A DNA stretch of 64,000 nt, taken from Calonectria ilicicola. Its lineage: Eukaryota; Ascomycota; Sordariomycetes; Hypocreales; Nectriaceae. Under the pieces are notes generated by a model. It saw only the letters and a program-made list of their open reading frames with translations. It searched no databases and was not told the origin of the DNA. The translations under genes were made by a program, and so were the position numbers. The stretch covers positions 806,001 to 870,000 of the forward strand of contig CP085836.1 in the NCBI GenBank assembly GCA_020809705.1, given 5' to 3'. Positions 13,375 through 24,598 of this stretch are shown here, in pieces (within the stretch, counting starts at the first letter, position 1; every line of letters begins with the position of its first letter).

Positions 13375-13727
13375 TTGGGATTAGAGGACTACGGTATAAG
13401 AATGTGAGATTGTGGGGGGACTGTTCAATCGCACAAGTAGGAGTCAATGCTGGGGCTTCCTGAAGTTTGTAGTTATTCTATTTAAATGGTGAAATGCGCA
13501 ATCAAAAGAAGAGTTACACTCTAATTATTGTGCTCAATTGCAAGTTCATTTGAGTTTTTGCATGTAATCTTTTTTTGAAATCATTCCCTCCTAACGTCAG
13601 CTCGCAACCCTTCTCACAGAGGCTGTGAGCGAGCATCAAAGTGTGTGCCTAAGACGCTCGAAAGACCAAGACAACTGCCGTTCCTACCTTCTTAAAGAGC
13701 ACAGATCTCCATGGGCATGACGAAGTG
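13375..13727. other. Intergenic stretch
   Basis: About 350 bp between convergent genes. I see no feature in it. Confidence 0.5.
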
Positions 13728-14435
13728 TCAAAAGCTTAATCTGTGGCGCATCGTCCCTGGCATAAAACTCCTCCACTGCTTTCCTTGGGGCTGCCCCTTT
13801 ACTCGGAGACTGATCTGACTTTCCTCAGCCCAGTGGCAGTGGGTAGGCAAATGTCTGTCCGCTATCCCCGCCAGTGCAGTCAGTGTCTCAGCGAGACGTT
13901 GGTTCTCAATGAAATCAACCTGTACGTCCTGCTCGGTGACGCAACTGTGCGCAAGGATAACAATGGTCTCGAGATGCGAGAAGGCGGTGAGGATGGTAAA
14001 GACCTTTGCAAGATTTGTATTAGGTACAAGAATAAAAGAAACATGCCTGATTTGTGCGACCAAGTTTGAGTACGTGGCGAGTGATTTCATGAGCGTTACA
14101 GCACGAGGAAGCGTGTGTAGGAGAAAGCTGGTTCTGGGAATGTCACTGTGAGGTAAGAGAACGGCTAAGAAGGACCGTTTTAAGCGAAACCACTCCTCGA
14201 AGGCTTCTCTACATGCTAGAGCCACTGAAGCAATGCTTGTGCCGCCAACTCTTTGGAAAGATAAGCGAGTATTGCCTGCCTCACCAACCGGACGGATGGA
14301 CACAGCTCTTGGCGTCCTTGATAGTACAGCAGTCCTCCAAATTTGTTGTCTGAGTTCGCACGGTAAAAGAGAGAAGGCGAGGAAGGAAGGACAAGACAGC
14401 CTACCTAAATCTGTACCACTCTTGCTCAAGTTCAT
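13728..14435 (-). CDS. 2EXR-domain protein
   Basis: An uninterrupted frame of 235 codons. Residues 18-34 read FLAFSLLPCELRQQIW, the signature at the start of the fungal 2EXR family (F..LP.ELR..IW). It is followed by ACREAFEEWFRLK and a predicted strand/helix region (LAKVFTILTAFSHLETIVIL). The same layout is seen in the protein at 43989-44729. The family is widespread and expanded in filamentous ascomycetes, with no established biochemical role. It is convergent with the gene at 12619-13374. Confidence 0.75.
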   Translation of the reverse strand: MNLSKSGTDLGRLSCPSFLAFSLLPCELRQQIWRTAVLSRTPRAVSIRPVGEAGNTRLSFQRVGGTSIASVALACREAFEEWFRLKRSFLAVLLPHSDIPRTSFLLHTLPRAVTLMKSLATYSNLVAQIRHVSFILVPNTNLAKVFTILTAFSHLETIVILAHSCVTEQDVQVDFIENQRLAETLTALAGIADRHLPTHCHWAEESQISLRVKGQPQGKQWRSFMPGTMRHRLSF

Positions 14436-14440
14436 GTCTG

Positions 14441-14465
14441 TGTATGTATGTATGTATGTATGTAT
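14441..14465 (+). repeat. TGTA microsatellite
   Basis: About six perfect copies of the tetranucleotide TGTA, immediately upstream of the 2EXR protein start on the other strand. Confidence 0.9.
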
Positions 14466-14939
14466 GAGAGAAAATTGTTGCTTCTCTTCTTCTCGGCCTC
14501 AATCAAGGATATGTATGCTTCCAGTACTGTATGTTCTGATAGCAACGCATATTTGCTAGGTCTGAAACTAGCCGCTGGCTTTCCGCTTGATGATGATGCT
14601 ATGGCGTATGTATCTGTAATCAAAGGGTATGCTTATGATACATGGCCAAAATCGGATTCACCACCCCGGTAACAGTTGCGATAATATTTAGGATCAAATC
14701 TTCAGACGAAATCCTGGAATTGAGTTTGAGCGACTATTAAGAAATTCTCGCTCTTTTACATTCACGATTTGGAATTTCTCAAACTTGTCAACGATTACCC
14801 ACAGCACTTGTGAGTCAGCCAGTCCCCAGACATTTCAAATGCGGCATTCAACTGACTATTTCGAGGTTCTGCTACCTGTTGATACCAAAGTAGCGGCAGT
14901 ATTCACTCTCAACCATCCCAGATTGAACTGCAGCGCTCA
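14466..14939. other. Intergenic stretch between divergent genes
   Basis: Separates the divergent 2EXR and TM2 genes. It presumably holds both promoters; I see no distinct motif apart from the adjoining microsatellite. Confidence 0.4.
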
Positions 14940-15476
14940 ATGGAGCCCAACAGAAATGCCTTTGCACACCGTGCTGGAGCCTTGGCTGGCGCTGCTGTCA
15001 CCAGAGGCCTGCTTCTGGTGCAAAGGCACTATGCGCTTATTCTGCTTTCTTACCTGACGATTCTGTTGGTTGGGATCGCGCTGATACTTGCAACCATCGG
15101 TAAGCTATTTGTCGATTCGGTTTCACTTTGCTTCAACCCATATTTCCTCATGCTAATAGAGTACTTTGTAGGTGGCGGCAGCCATCATCTGTCTACTAGT
15201 CTGCTGCATTCAAGGTCCTGGGGTGGGTTCGACGAACGGCCAGTGACGGCCAAGTGCTACCAACAGGAGCGTACGGCCATGATGCTATCGTTGTTTCTCG
15301 GGATTTTCGGGGCGGATCAATTCTACGCCCATCACTGGCCCCTTGCCGTCTTTAAACTCGTCACGCTGGGTGGCGCTGGGCTCTGGGCATCAGTCGATCA
15401 CGTGCTATGGATAGTAGGGGGTGTCTACGGTACAGCTGGCTGTCCTGGTGGCAGCTCTAAGGGTTGGAATTACTAG
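14940..15476 (+). CDS. TM2-domain membrane protein
   Basis: The C-terminal half is a clear TM2 domain: QERTAMMLSLFLGIFGADQF, a short loop with HHWPLAVFKLVTLGG, then a second helix ending in GVYGTAGCPGG. An additional hydrophobic helix lies at about residues 33-53 (YALILLSYLTILLVGIALIL). A GT-AG intron begins at 15100. With the acceptor at 15171 (72 bp) the frame stays open but encodes an odd HHLSTSLLHSR segment. With the acceptor at 15181 the reading is a convincing hydrophobic stretch (AIICLLVCCIQGPGVGSTNG), but it then needs one extra base near 15236-15241 to rejoin PVTAKCY. The second reading looks more like family members, so a frameshift or base-call error is possible. TM2 proteins are membrane proteins of poorly defined role. 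Confidence 0.8.
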   Translation: MEPNRNAFAHRAGALAGAAVTRGLLLVQRHYALILLSYLTILLVGIALILATIGKLFVDSVSLCFNPYFLMLIEYFVGGGSHHLSTSLLHSRSWGGFDERPVTAKCYQQERTAMMLSLFLGIFGADQFYAHHWPLAVFKLVTLGGAGLWASVDHVLWIVGGVYGTAGCPGGSSKGWNY

Positions 15477-15721
15477 TTGGAGCGCCGATATTGCACATAC
15501 AGCATGATGGGAGAGATTACCAGAGAGCTAGGGGCCTTTTCGCGGAAAGGTGCATTCTGGACGACTGGATAGCCTCTTATGCCCACACGCGGCTGACAAA
15601 AGCCACTCCTCATTATAATGCTGATAATTTGGAATAGCTGTGGGTCGAATAAAATCTGAGGATCCTCCCCTTACTTCTTGAGCTTTCTAGCAACTGGGTT
15701 GTCTCGAACCATTGTACACAT

Positions 15722-16468
15722 ATGGAATCTCTCCCACTCGAACTAAGACAGGCCATCACTTCATGGTTGACTCCTTTCGAGAAGGTAACTTATCTCCAAA
15801 CCCACCGAGATGCTCTTGTGAATGCGAGCTATTGCCAACTGGAACACTTGAAACTTTGGACAGCAGTGTTTTGTAACGACGAGTGGATTCGACGGGTCCG
15901 ATCCAACGGTCTACATCCGGTGCTTCTGGGCTGTGGCACGAACTATATGGCTTTGGTCCTTGCCAGTGATTCTATCCATGACATAACCCGGGGAACTTGT
16001 CCGGAGACTTTGCTTGCATCTCTTCGTTCAAAATCGATTTCCAGGACAAAACTGGAAGTGTCATTCCCTGATTTTAAGTTGAATATTGTCAATGTTATGG
16101 AACCCGGGCTAACCATCGACGTTCCTGATCCAACAACCTGCTTCCAGAGCGAAGCGCTCGACGAGGGACGGAGGGTGGTACGCGCTGCCTACTATGAGGA
16201 TTATTACGCCAAAACGTATCTCCTGGAGCCGCGATGCATTACTTCACATCTATCCGTGGTGGAATTGGGTTGCTTTGAAGCACAGAATTGCTGGGTTTTT
16301 AAGCGCAGATGTAGGGAGCCCAAGAGGAGACAACGTGGCCTACCGCGTGTTCTTCCCAGCAAATACAAGAGTGTGACTAGTGCACAGAAAACCTTATGGC
16401 CAGTTAAAAAAGCGGCAACCCAAACAGTTCGTCCTGGAGAGAATCTAGCAGATATATGGGAGCCGTAG
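15722..16468 (+). CDS. F-box-like hypothetical protein
   Basis: A single open frame of 248 codons. It begins MESLPLELRQAITSWLTPFE, which matches the start of an F-box (LP.EL...I..WL). The rest aligns in blocks with the protein at 12619-13374 (VFCN.EW, VSFPDFKLNIV). The C-terminal 50 residues are basic (CREPKRRQRGLPR and following). F-box proteins typically act as substrate adaptors in SCF ubiquitin ligases; no substrate can be inferred here. Confidence 0.65.
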   Translation: MESLPLELRQAITSWLTPFEKVTYLQTHRDALVNASYCQLEHLKLWTAVFCNDEWIRRVRSNGLHPVLLGCGTNYMALVLASDSIHDITRGTCPETLLASLRSKSISRTKLEVSFPDFKLNIVNVMEPGLTIDVPDPTTCFQSEALDEGRRVVRAAYYEDYYAKTYLLEPRCITSHLSVVELGCFEAQNCWVFKRRCREPKRRQRGLPRVLPSKYKSVTSAQKTLWPVKKAATQTVRPGENLADIWEP

Positions 16469-16789
16469 TTATCGTCCAAATCACCATACTCAGAGCGGAT
16501 TACCTTCGTATTAAATGCTCATTAATGGTTACGGATATAATATAATCTATAAGAAAACAAAGTAAATAAAATAAAGGCCAAAGAAAAAAAGGGTAAAGAT
16601 AAAGAAATGGCTTAAAATGTCATATGGTTGGAACATCTTCTCCCGTTCCGTAGTTGAAGCGCCAAAGCCAGAGCCACTGTCAATCCTGCTCAACAATAAG
16701 ATCTATCAATAACGGGTTCGATTTCTCAAGTTGTGGATGTTTTGGATGAAGATATGAATAAGTACTTAATACTACGTCTCGATCTTAGG
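16469..16789. other. Intergenic stretch between convergent genes
   Basis: About 320 bp, A-rich at 16540-16600. I see no gene. Confidence 0.5.
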
Positions 16790-17372
16790 TCATTGAAATT
16801 GATACTCTAGATACAAATCGTCAGAGAGCCTCGGCCGTTTTGGCCTAGAATTATAACCAATGCCTGTCTCGATCCCGCATTCATCTCCTAGACCTGGTTC
16901 GACACCATCAGACTCTGTTAAAGGAAAATGATCCTCGTCCCCAGTTATATCAGGATGCCATTCAGCCTCGCTGATGGTTGCCAATCTTTCGGCAACTCGA
17001 GTTTTGGGTCTCCTGGAGATCGGCCTCAGATCCAACTTGTTTGTGTATTTCTTTTGAGTGGTCCCTTGATGGCGAGGCAAGCCCTCGATATTTATTCCAA
17101 TGACAGAATGTTTCCACCTTTCTTAACATCATGTTATCATAATAGTCTATCGTTGTGTGGGCCGTTTGTTTAAACTTACTATGCGACTTGTAGGAGGGGG
17201 TAGGTCGCCGCAGCGAGGAGGAATCTGGCTCGAGCGCATCGCCAACGCCGCTTTCCCGATCAGATGAGGTGGGATCTTTTAACCATGCCGAATTTGTGTA
17301 CTTTTTCTTCGGCTCTGCCAGCTTTAAATCGAAAGAGCGTAATGATGCTTGTGGCGTAGGATGTGATTCCAT
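16790..17372 (-). CDS. Small basic hypothetical protein, two exons
   Basis: Exon 1 is 17372-17180 and exon 2 is 17064-16790, joined by a 115-bp GTAAGT..AAG intron with phases that match, giving 155 residues. The protein is rich in Lys, Arg, Ser and Asp, with RRPKTRVAERLATISEAEW in exon 2 and a possible nuclear localisation signal RPKRPRLSDD near the C-terminus. A short motif, KKYTN, occurs once in each exon. No family is recognised. Confidence 0.55.
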
Positions 17373-18047
17373 TTATTCAGTTGAGTAAGGGAAAAAAAAA
17401 TTCCGTTTTTCTTTCCTTTTCTTTCTTTTTTGGTTAAATAAAAATATGGACCAACGAGATCTGCAAAGAGGGCATTGTCGTTGGTAAACTGTATTTGCTG
17501 TGATTGGACTATCCTAGAATTCCTTAGAGAGACTTCTTGATGAATTCTCTACAAAGATAGAAATAGAACGAGGACAGACATATTTAGGCGATCGCGTTCG
17601 GAAAGAACCCCCCGATGAACATCTAAGTCGACTAAATATGCCATTTTTGCTTGGGTAAGGATAAAGCCAATGGTGTTGTATTAGGTCTGCAAGAAATTGG
17701 CCGTTATTTATTTCTAATATATCTTATAACGCCTCTTTTCTGTGTTTGCGCATGTGCAACATGGAGATGGCGATGAGGTAGGTACCAGACGCCAAAAGTA
17801 GCCTTGATGTTTTTAACGCGTCCAGATGCTTCTGTGTCGATAGTCGCCCACAAGCAACATGTGCGGAGACATAACCAGGGCACCAATTCAAAAGACATCC
17901 GCAGAATCACATTTAAATTCACCTTTTGTTTTCCATCCTGACCATTCTTCCAAATATACTTTGACCAAAGAAAAAAAAAAGAAAAAGATTGACAGTGTGC
18001 GTTTTATAAAAGAGGTTTTTATAATCCGCCACCAACCACTATTAGCA
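17373..18047. other. Upstream region between divergent genes
   Basis: Contains a pyrimidine-rich tract at about 17400-17430 and an A-rich run just before the flavoprotein start (about 17968-17985). These are typical of fungal promoters. No gene is seen. Confidence 0.45.
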
Positions 18048-19795
18048 ATGTTTGACATCACGCAAACAACTGAAGAAGAAAACGTTATTCATTGCGATGT
18101 GCTCGTCATAGGGAGCGGGGCGGCCGGCTTGACGGCTGCCGCAGCCGCTGATGCTGACGGGCTCGACGTTATTCTGATTGAGAAACAAGCCAAAGTGGGT
18201 GGCACAACATTCAAGTCAGGTGGCACCATGTGGATGCCAAACAACTTCCTGATGAAGTCTCGAGGTATCCCCGATAGCAAGGAGCGAGGAAAACAATATA
18301 TCGATGCCGCCCTCAAAGATGGAAATGATGGTGTTTATCGGGCATTGCCGGAGACAGAGCGACGGATCCAAGCGTTTCTCGAGGACGGACCAATGATGAT
18401 TGACTATCTCAGGAAGCAGGGTTTCCAGTGGATGAAAGAACCTTCGAGCTTCCCCGACTACCGCCCGGAGCTAAAGGGGGCATTGGATCATCCCGGACGT
18501 ACCCTAGATCCTGCGATTTTTGATGCATCAGCATTGGGTTCATGGACACGCCTATTGCCCGCAGAGACCGGAAATCCCTTGATCTTCAGGTTTCAGGATT
18601 TTCGAACCCTCACACGTCCATATGCTTCAATCTTTGACTTTCTCCACGTAGGCTGGATGGCCTTGAAATCCAAAGTCTGGTCGATGTTGTTACGATCGCC
18701 AATGTCGATGGGGCGGTCACTGGTTTCCCAGCTGCTTTCCATCTGTCGCAGGCACAAAAACGTGCGCATCTTCAATGAGACTGAACTTGATGAGCTGTGG
18801 TATCAGGATTCCGTCGTGATTGGCGCCAAGGTGAAGCGCAGAGATGCTGCTTTCAAGGTGCGGGCGTCCCGAGGTGTTCTGCTTGCTACAGCTGGGTTTG
18901 CTAGAAACCAGAAGTTGCGAGACGATCACTTGAAAGGGACAGATGTAAGGTGGAGTCTGAGCTGCCCCCAAGGAGATACCGGAGACGGATTACGCTCTGG
19001 CCAGAAGGTGAAAGCGGGCACTGCTTTACTCGATGAGGTCTGGGGTATTCCGACCATGGAAGATTTCACTACGGGCGAGGTAACTGAAGCCATGTTTGCT
19101 ATATCAAAGCCTTTTTCCATTGTTGTAAACCGCGACGGGAAGCGCTTTTTTTCAGAATCAAGTCCGTATGGCGATGCAGTCCGTTCCATGTACCAACAAT
19201 TTGGGCAGTCCAGGGACGAAAAATATGCTTGGCTTGTACTAGATGAAAACTATCGACAAAGATACACCCTTGGAAGCCTCAAGCCTCGAGAGGACGCTAC
19301 TGAATTTCTCAACGACGAAAACTTCGTGAGTGCGATAGATATCAAAGGCCTGGAGGAAAAAATGGGAATTACCGAAGGCACTCTCCACGCGAGCATTAAT
19401 TTGTGGAATGCTATGTGCGATACCGGCGACGGAACTGATGTATATTTCAACAGAGGCGGTGACGCGTACCAGAGGTTCATTGGAGACCCAAATGTAAAGC
19501 CAAATCCTTGCATGGGTCGGATTGGAGTGAGCCCGTTTTATGCAGTTAAGATATTTCCTGGTGATGCTGGCACCAAAGGGGGGCTCCGGATCGACGAGCA
19601 TGCTCGGGTTTTGGCATCCAACGGCAATCCTATCTCAGGCCTTTATGCTGCTGGCAATGTTGCTGTATCGTTTTTGGTCGTTCCTCTCTGGGCGCAGGCG
19701 TGACTCTTTGCCCAGCCATGACGGATGCATATCGCGCAGTCAGACATATGATGATGGAATATCGTGGTCCTCAGCCAATGATGGACATTGAATGA
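18048..19795 (+). CDS. FAD-dependent 3-ketosteroid-dehydrogenase-like protein, frameshifted near its end
   Basis: The ATG at 18048 is chosen because it is followed directly by the FAD-binding Rossmann start CDVLVIGSGAAGLTAAAA. The SGGTMWMPNN segment and the later PFYAV and GLRIDEHARVL segments match the FAD_binding_2 family that includes 3-ketosteroid delta-1-dehydrogenases and fumarate-reductase-like proteins. The continuous frame stops at 19703, inside the conserved end GLYAAGN. Adding one G at the GG of 19676-19677 restores a typical C-terminus (GAGVTLCPAMTDAYRAV) ending at 19795, about 582 residues. A steroid or triterpenoid substrate is likely by family, but none is shown. Relatives occur in fungal triterpenoid clusters such as helvolic acid, though no cyclase lies nearby. 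Confidence 0.82.
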
Positions 19796-20318
19796 TTTAG
19801 ATCCATGTGAAACGTGCGCTTTAATATGTACGGTGAAGAAAGACAAATAGGAATTCAAAGATAGGAATTCAAAGACTGAAATACTCATGCCTTTTTCTTT
19901 TCTCTTCTCTTCTCTTCTCTCTTTTTTTAAGTGGTAAGATAATGAGTCCACCGACATTGTTCTCCTACCCCTCAATACGTTAATGTTCCGGGACTCCCAC
20001 TCATGCTCTCGCTTGAGGCGGTCCGGAGTCCCCACCAGCACCAGCCCCTGTTAGGGCCCATTAATTTTTCCGAGGTGAATGAATATAAGACTGGAGGACA
20101 TGTTGTGGCTACTCCTTTTCAACATCCAACATCCATCTCCTCAAACATCAAGGCTAATACTAGGTTGCAATATCATCCCTTCACATCCGAATCAACCTTT
20201 TTGTCGTGTGTCCCTAGAATAACACGTTCTCTTTGGGGTAAGATATCTCTTTGCTCGAGCTGTTCCAACGCTGACGATGGGAAGCATTCTAAGAATCGCA
20301 TCACATCATCACATCATT
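19796..20318. other. Intergenic stretch
   Basis: Holds a CTTCT-type pyrimidine repeat at about 19890-19925 and otherwise no gene signal. Confidence 0.5.
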
Positions 20319-21314
20319 ATGGCATCTGCACGCTTCATTGACCACATACGATACTTGCCAGCGGAGATCCTGTACGAGATATTAAAGCAATGCTCATTCA
20401 AAGACATTAGCTCTCTCACTCGACTTAATCACGATTACCTAGGCTACATAGCACCGGTTCTATACAAGTTGGATGCAGCTTCATCGCAGCCCGTCGCCAT
20501 CTTTAGAATTTGCAATTTGTACGAGGACGATGATGCTGTGAGAGCATTAAAACGCGCACGTTCGTCCGGAATCAACCTCAACGCGTATTTCAAGATGAGA
20601 CTGGGCTCCGTGAAGGCCAAATATCTCAAAGTAACGCCACTGTTCATAGCATCATACCGAAGACTGTACAAGGCTGTGAATTTTCTTCTTGATGCTGGCG
20701 TATCCGTGAACCGAGGCGAATCGAGCCCACTGGCAGCAGCGATTCTTTCAGATGACCCTATAATTGCGCAGCTGTTACTTAACACAGGGGCATGGCTTGC
20801 AGTTGGGGATGGAGCAACAGTGGTGCAAATGGCCGTGAACACATCGGCTCGCAATATCCTCAATTTCTATATCGAACCAAATGACTTGAAAGATATTTCC
20901 AAGAGGTGTTTGTACGAACTACTTATGTCAACGGCGCGATCTCCTTTCATTGAGATGATTCACAAACTCGTCGATGGCGGCGCCGACCCGCGCAGTGAAG
21001 AGTTTTTCATGGCTTTCAAGGAAGCGTTACGACTAAGAAATATAGAGACCGCGAGGGTCTTCTTCCGATACATCGCCGATCCATCGGGAGATAAAGTGCG
21101 GGCGATTAAAGGGTCGTACTCTGATGATGGTAATATCCCAATCGCCAAACTTTTGCCACACAAGTGGCAAAGCCATGATCGGCTCCGGGCGCTGGTTGAC
21201 GAAGTCTTTAATTTACGTTCTGGGTCCTCAGTCGTCGCATCTGAACTGCTCCAGGATGGAATCATGCCTAGCCAAACGTTTATTGATAACGGAATATCAA
21301 CCGCGGAGTACTAG
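20319..21314 (+). CDS. F-box and ankyrin-repeat protein
   Basis: An open frame with an ATG at 20319 (MASARFIDH); another in-frame ATG lies 14 codons upstream at 20277. Residues 9-30 (IRYLPAEILYEILKQCSFKD) form an F-box. Residues 110-170 contain ankyrin-like helices (TPLFIASYRRLYKAVNFLLD, SPLAAAILSDDPIIAQLLL), and another occurs near IEMIHKLVDGGADPRSE. The protein is about 331 residues. The F-box plus ankyrin layout is common in filamentous fungi and suggests an SCF substrate adaptor with protein-binding repeats. Confidence 0.75.
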   Translation: MASARFIDHIRYLPAEILYEILKQCSFKDISSLTRLNHDYLGYIAPVLYKLDAASSQPVAIFRICNLYEDDDAVRALKRARSSGINLNAYFKMRLGSVKAKYLKVTPLFIASYRRLYKAVNFLLDAGVSVNRGESSPLAAAILSDDPIIAQLLLNTGAWLAVGDGATVVQMAVNTSARNILNFYIEPNDLKDISKRCLYELLMSTARSPFIEMIHKLVDGGADPRSEEFFMAFKEALRLRNIETARVFFRYIADPSGDKVRAIKGSYSDDGNIPIAKLLPHKWQSHDRLRALVDEVFNLRSGSSVVASELLQDGIMPSQTFIDNGISTAEY

Positions 21315-22242
21315 CAAGCTGTTCTGAGATGTCTCGGAGTATTATGGAACAGAACCCGGGGTTTCTGGATATTTTTGGCGTTTTAACGCCTTATCTCTCG
21401 TTGAAGGATCGGGATCGTTTGCCTCGGTCCACGATTGGACTACTGGATGATATTGGAAGAGATACGCGTGGGAACTTACATCGGATCATGTTCTTCGAAT
21501 CATGAAATTTGGGTTTCTGTTATAAGATGTATCCATTTCATTCAGAGAGTCATTTCTTTTTTGTTTTCTTTCTTTCTTTTTTTTTTTTTTTTTTTCAGTT
21601 ACCACAAGATTTGTGATATGGGCCACTTCGAGGAGAGATGGGTGAATGCTCGGATCATGGCCAGTATTCGAATACACGGGTTGCTCTGCTCAATACCTTT
21701 CACAGCTTAAAATATCGCCCTTCGTCTTAAATATGCATTAATACCTCGGCTCTTGCATTTTAGCCTTGATTTGGCTGAGACGCCTGGATAGCGAACGGAA
21801 AAAAACGAAATAGGTTCAATGACATGTCCTCATACATAGATTTAGTATTTTGGAGTGTTTCCTGATCGAAAATAGGCTGGGGAGTCGAAGAGGCTCTTGC
21901 TATATTATCTATCTGCATCTATGCATACGCAGAGATTCTATGGTTGGTGGAAATGGATTGAAAATAGCTCGGAGGGAGGGCAGTTCAAGTTCATTGCGAT
22001 GCAAACTCAGCAACGATGCTGAATGAGATGATGTCGAGGGAGGCTGGGCGTCTTTTGTGTGTAGCACACGTCTTTCGGATGAGCGCTGCCGTCCTCTTTC
22101 CTCACTTTCTTGGTTTGGCCTCTGTAGCTCTTTGGCCATACGAAACGTGTATATAGTGGGGCCCTTGGACCTTGAACAGTCACTCTCATTGCTTCCCTTG
22201 CTTTGCCTTTTCCTACGCCTGACTTTCCAGAGAATCATGTCT
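21315..22242. other. Intergenic stretch
   Basis: Contains a long T-run at about 21578-21596. Open frames on the minus strand at 21909-22238 have no recognisable domain and are not supported as a gene. Confidence 0.45.
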
Positions 22243-22797
22243 CTAGGTCGTACCTATATCTTGGTCAGTGTTGCTTTTTTCAAACGATGAAAGAAATCGT
22301 ACTAGGTGAGACGATGTTTGCTGTGGGAACTTTGGCTGCTCCCTCAGGGACAAGATTGGTGGCTGTGGTACGATGGCGTTCTCGGCGCTCTTTTGGTCGC
22401 AATTGGTGTACCGAACTGTTCTCAAGTCGATCTCCTTTAGCGGTAGAACTTTTCGGGACAGATCCAAAGCATTGGGGGGGTTCATTGGAGCATGGTAACC
22501 AAATGGAGGACCGCTTTTGCTTTGGTGTAGAATACGATCATAGGCATTGGTGTAGAGGGCGGAGCCAGAAGGTTCAGGTGCTGCAATATGCGCAGAGATA
22601 TACCCGTGGTACACGCGCATCGAATTGTAGACACTTTGATGTGGGATGGTGTTGGTTCGAGCCACGGTAGGTTGTGAGTACAGCCATGAACCTAGATGTT
22701 GCAGATAAGCTGGGTGTACTTTCTGATAACAAGTAGCATGCTCCATAGGTGTAGTGCTGATGCGACCGATAGTGGCGTTGTCATAAACGAGAGGCAT
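22243..22797 (-). CDS. Possible hypothetical protein
   Basis: An open frame of 184 codons from an ATG at 22797, rich in Pro, Ser, Thr and Tyr, with no signal peptide, membrane segment or known domain. A downstream frame (22189-22007) could continue it, but the only intron that fits (about 35 bp) is too short for fungi. It may be a real small gene or a chance frame. Confidence 0.3.
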   Translation of the reverse strand: MPLVYDNATIGRISTTPMEHATCYQKVHPAYLQHLGSWLYSQPTVARTNTIPHQSVYNSMRVYHGYISAHIAAPEPSGSALYTNAYDRILHQSKSGPPFGYHAPMNPPNALDLSRKVLPLKEIDLRTVRYTNCDQKSAENAIVPQPPILSLREQPKFPQQTSSHLVRFLSSFEKSNTDQDIGTT

Positions 22798-23400
22798 GGC
22801 ATCTGCTTCAAGGGCTTAGTTTGGTAGAGATGACAACGTGTGAGAATCGCGCGTGATCTAGGACATGAGGACCTTGCTGAAGAGTGAGGTTAAATATTGA
22901 CTAGTGAAGAGGAATTGAAATCGGTTTCGAATCTTGATAAATGCTCTTCTGTTTTTTTTTTTTTTTTCGTTTATTACGGTACTACTATGTATACTGTATG
23001 TATACTGTATGTATAACTAATAAGTGGGAATATATTAATTGCGCTAAAATGAAGTAGGCAGGGAACGACCTCAATACTTAATGATGGGAAAGCCTATTCA
23101 TTAATCGAGCCGCGGTTCCGCTTCACTGGCGGCCGAAATGGTTTTCGTCGGAACGACTTAATCAAGACCCTAGTGATTTTTCTTTCTGTTCGGCGAGGAA
23201 AAGAACAAGGACATCCGGTTATGAACATTCTCATATCAGATATATTGAGTAAATCCTAAAGTGTACTCTTCTGACCCCCGTCGTGTCTCGTTTTACTTAA
23301 ATGCCCGACAAAAATGCCCGACAAGATAGTCAGCTTTTGAGAGGCTTACCAATGATATCTTTGAACGTTACTGAAATCATACACGTACATATACTTCAAC
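22798..23400. other. Intergenic stretch with short tandem repeats
   Basis: Contains a T-run at about 22951-22966, followed by repeated TATGTATACTG units at about 22987-23010. No gene is seen. It is the likely upstream region of the UROD/MetE-like gene. Confidence 0.5.
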
Positions 23401-24598
23401 ATGACTGTTAAGGGTAGTCTCCTTATCGGAAGCGTCCCGCTGGGTGACACTCGGGCGGTGCTGAAGCGTTGTAGCGAAGGTCTTCGCGGCCTACTACTGA
23501 GTATCCCCGACGGAGAAACTGGACCGAGGGGCTACTTTGTCAAATTTCAAGCTGATATATTCCCATCTATATTGCAATCTAGATTTGTGGACAACGCATG
23601 CGCGGTTGAGGCTTCGCTGACGGATGATCAAATCACCGAAGGTCGGCACCAGCTCGAACAGCTAGACATCGAAACCGGGTACGACACGGCCGCCATCGAG
23701 AGCTACGACATATTTAGGCAGCTCCGAGACGAGGGATTTATCGAAAATGATGTCAAATTCCAAGTATCCTTGCCGACTATCGCGAATGTGGTTGGGATGT
23801 TGATTGAGGAGAGATTTCGGCCTCTTGTCGCACCCGTCTACGAGGAAGCTCTTTTCAAATCGCTGAAAAGTATCCAATCCTCCATCCCCCATGATGATCT
23901 CGCGATCCAGATAGATCTGGGTATGGACATGGCGTATTGGGAAGGCAAGCTATTCAAGCCGTGGTTCTCCTCCAAAGCCAGCATCGTTGAGTACATCGTG
24001 CGAATGATTTCGTGTGTCGACTCAGACATTGACCTTGGGATGCACTATTGCTACGGTAAGCCTGTTCACCCTTTAGTCGGCCTGATCTAACTCGTAAATC
24101 ACAGGCGATATGAAGCATAAGCACTTTTTTGAACCCACATCTCTTGGACCAGTTGCAGAGTTGCACCAGCAGATCGTTCAAAAAGCCCCTCGCTCGATCC
24201 AGTGGCTCCACTGTCCGGTACCTATTAGCGCAATGGACAGACTCGACGACTATTTTAGGCCGTTGTCGGTACTGAATGATGGACTGGTCCTTGAGAAAAC
24301 GAAGCTGTATCTTGGCCTAATCCACCCTCATGATCTCCAAGGTACTCGGCAGAGAATCGTGGCTGCCGGTAAGGTTGTCAAGGATTTTGGTGTCGCTACG
24401 GAATGCGGTTGGGGTCGGATTTCAAACAAGGAAGACATTGACTGTATAATGGCTATTTGTCGCATTGTCTCAGCTGACCCTAGAGATGATAAAACGGAAG
24501 AGGGCGCAGTTCATGATGTACAGGAGGCTGGGCCAGAGCATCCGTGTGATCTTTGCGCAATCCCCTATCTCTCTTTATCCGGCTCTGCAAGAGAGTAG
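23401..24598 (+). CDS. UROD/MetE-like superfamily protein
   Basis: Two exons (23401-24055 and 24105-24598) flank a 49-bp GTAAGC..CAG intron, giving 382 residues. The start GSVPLGDTRAVLKR and the motif IPDGETGPRGYF are typical of the fungal and plant family related to uroporphyrinogen decarboxylase and the C-terminal domain of cobalamin-independent methionine synthase. The intron splits the conserved HYCYGDMKHKHFFEP block, and ATECGWGRIS marks the end of the barrel. These proteins form a TIM barrel; the reaction of this fungal branch is not established. The last 45 residues are acidic. Confidence 0.8.

Noticed and set aside
22007..22238. Possible second exon for the frame at 22243-22797
   Set aside because: The only fitting intron is about 35 bp, shorter than fungal introns normally are.
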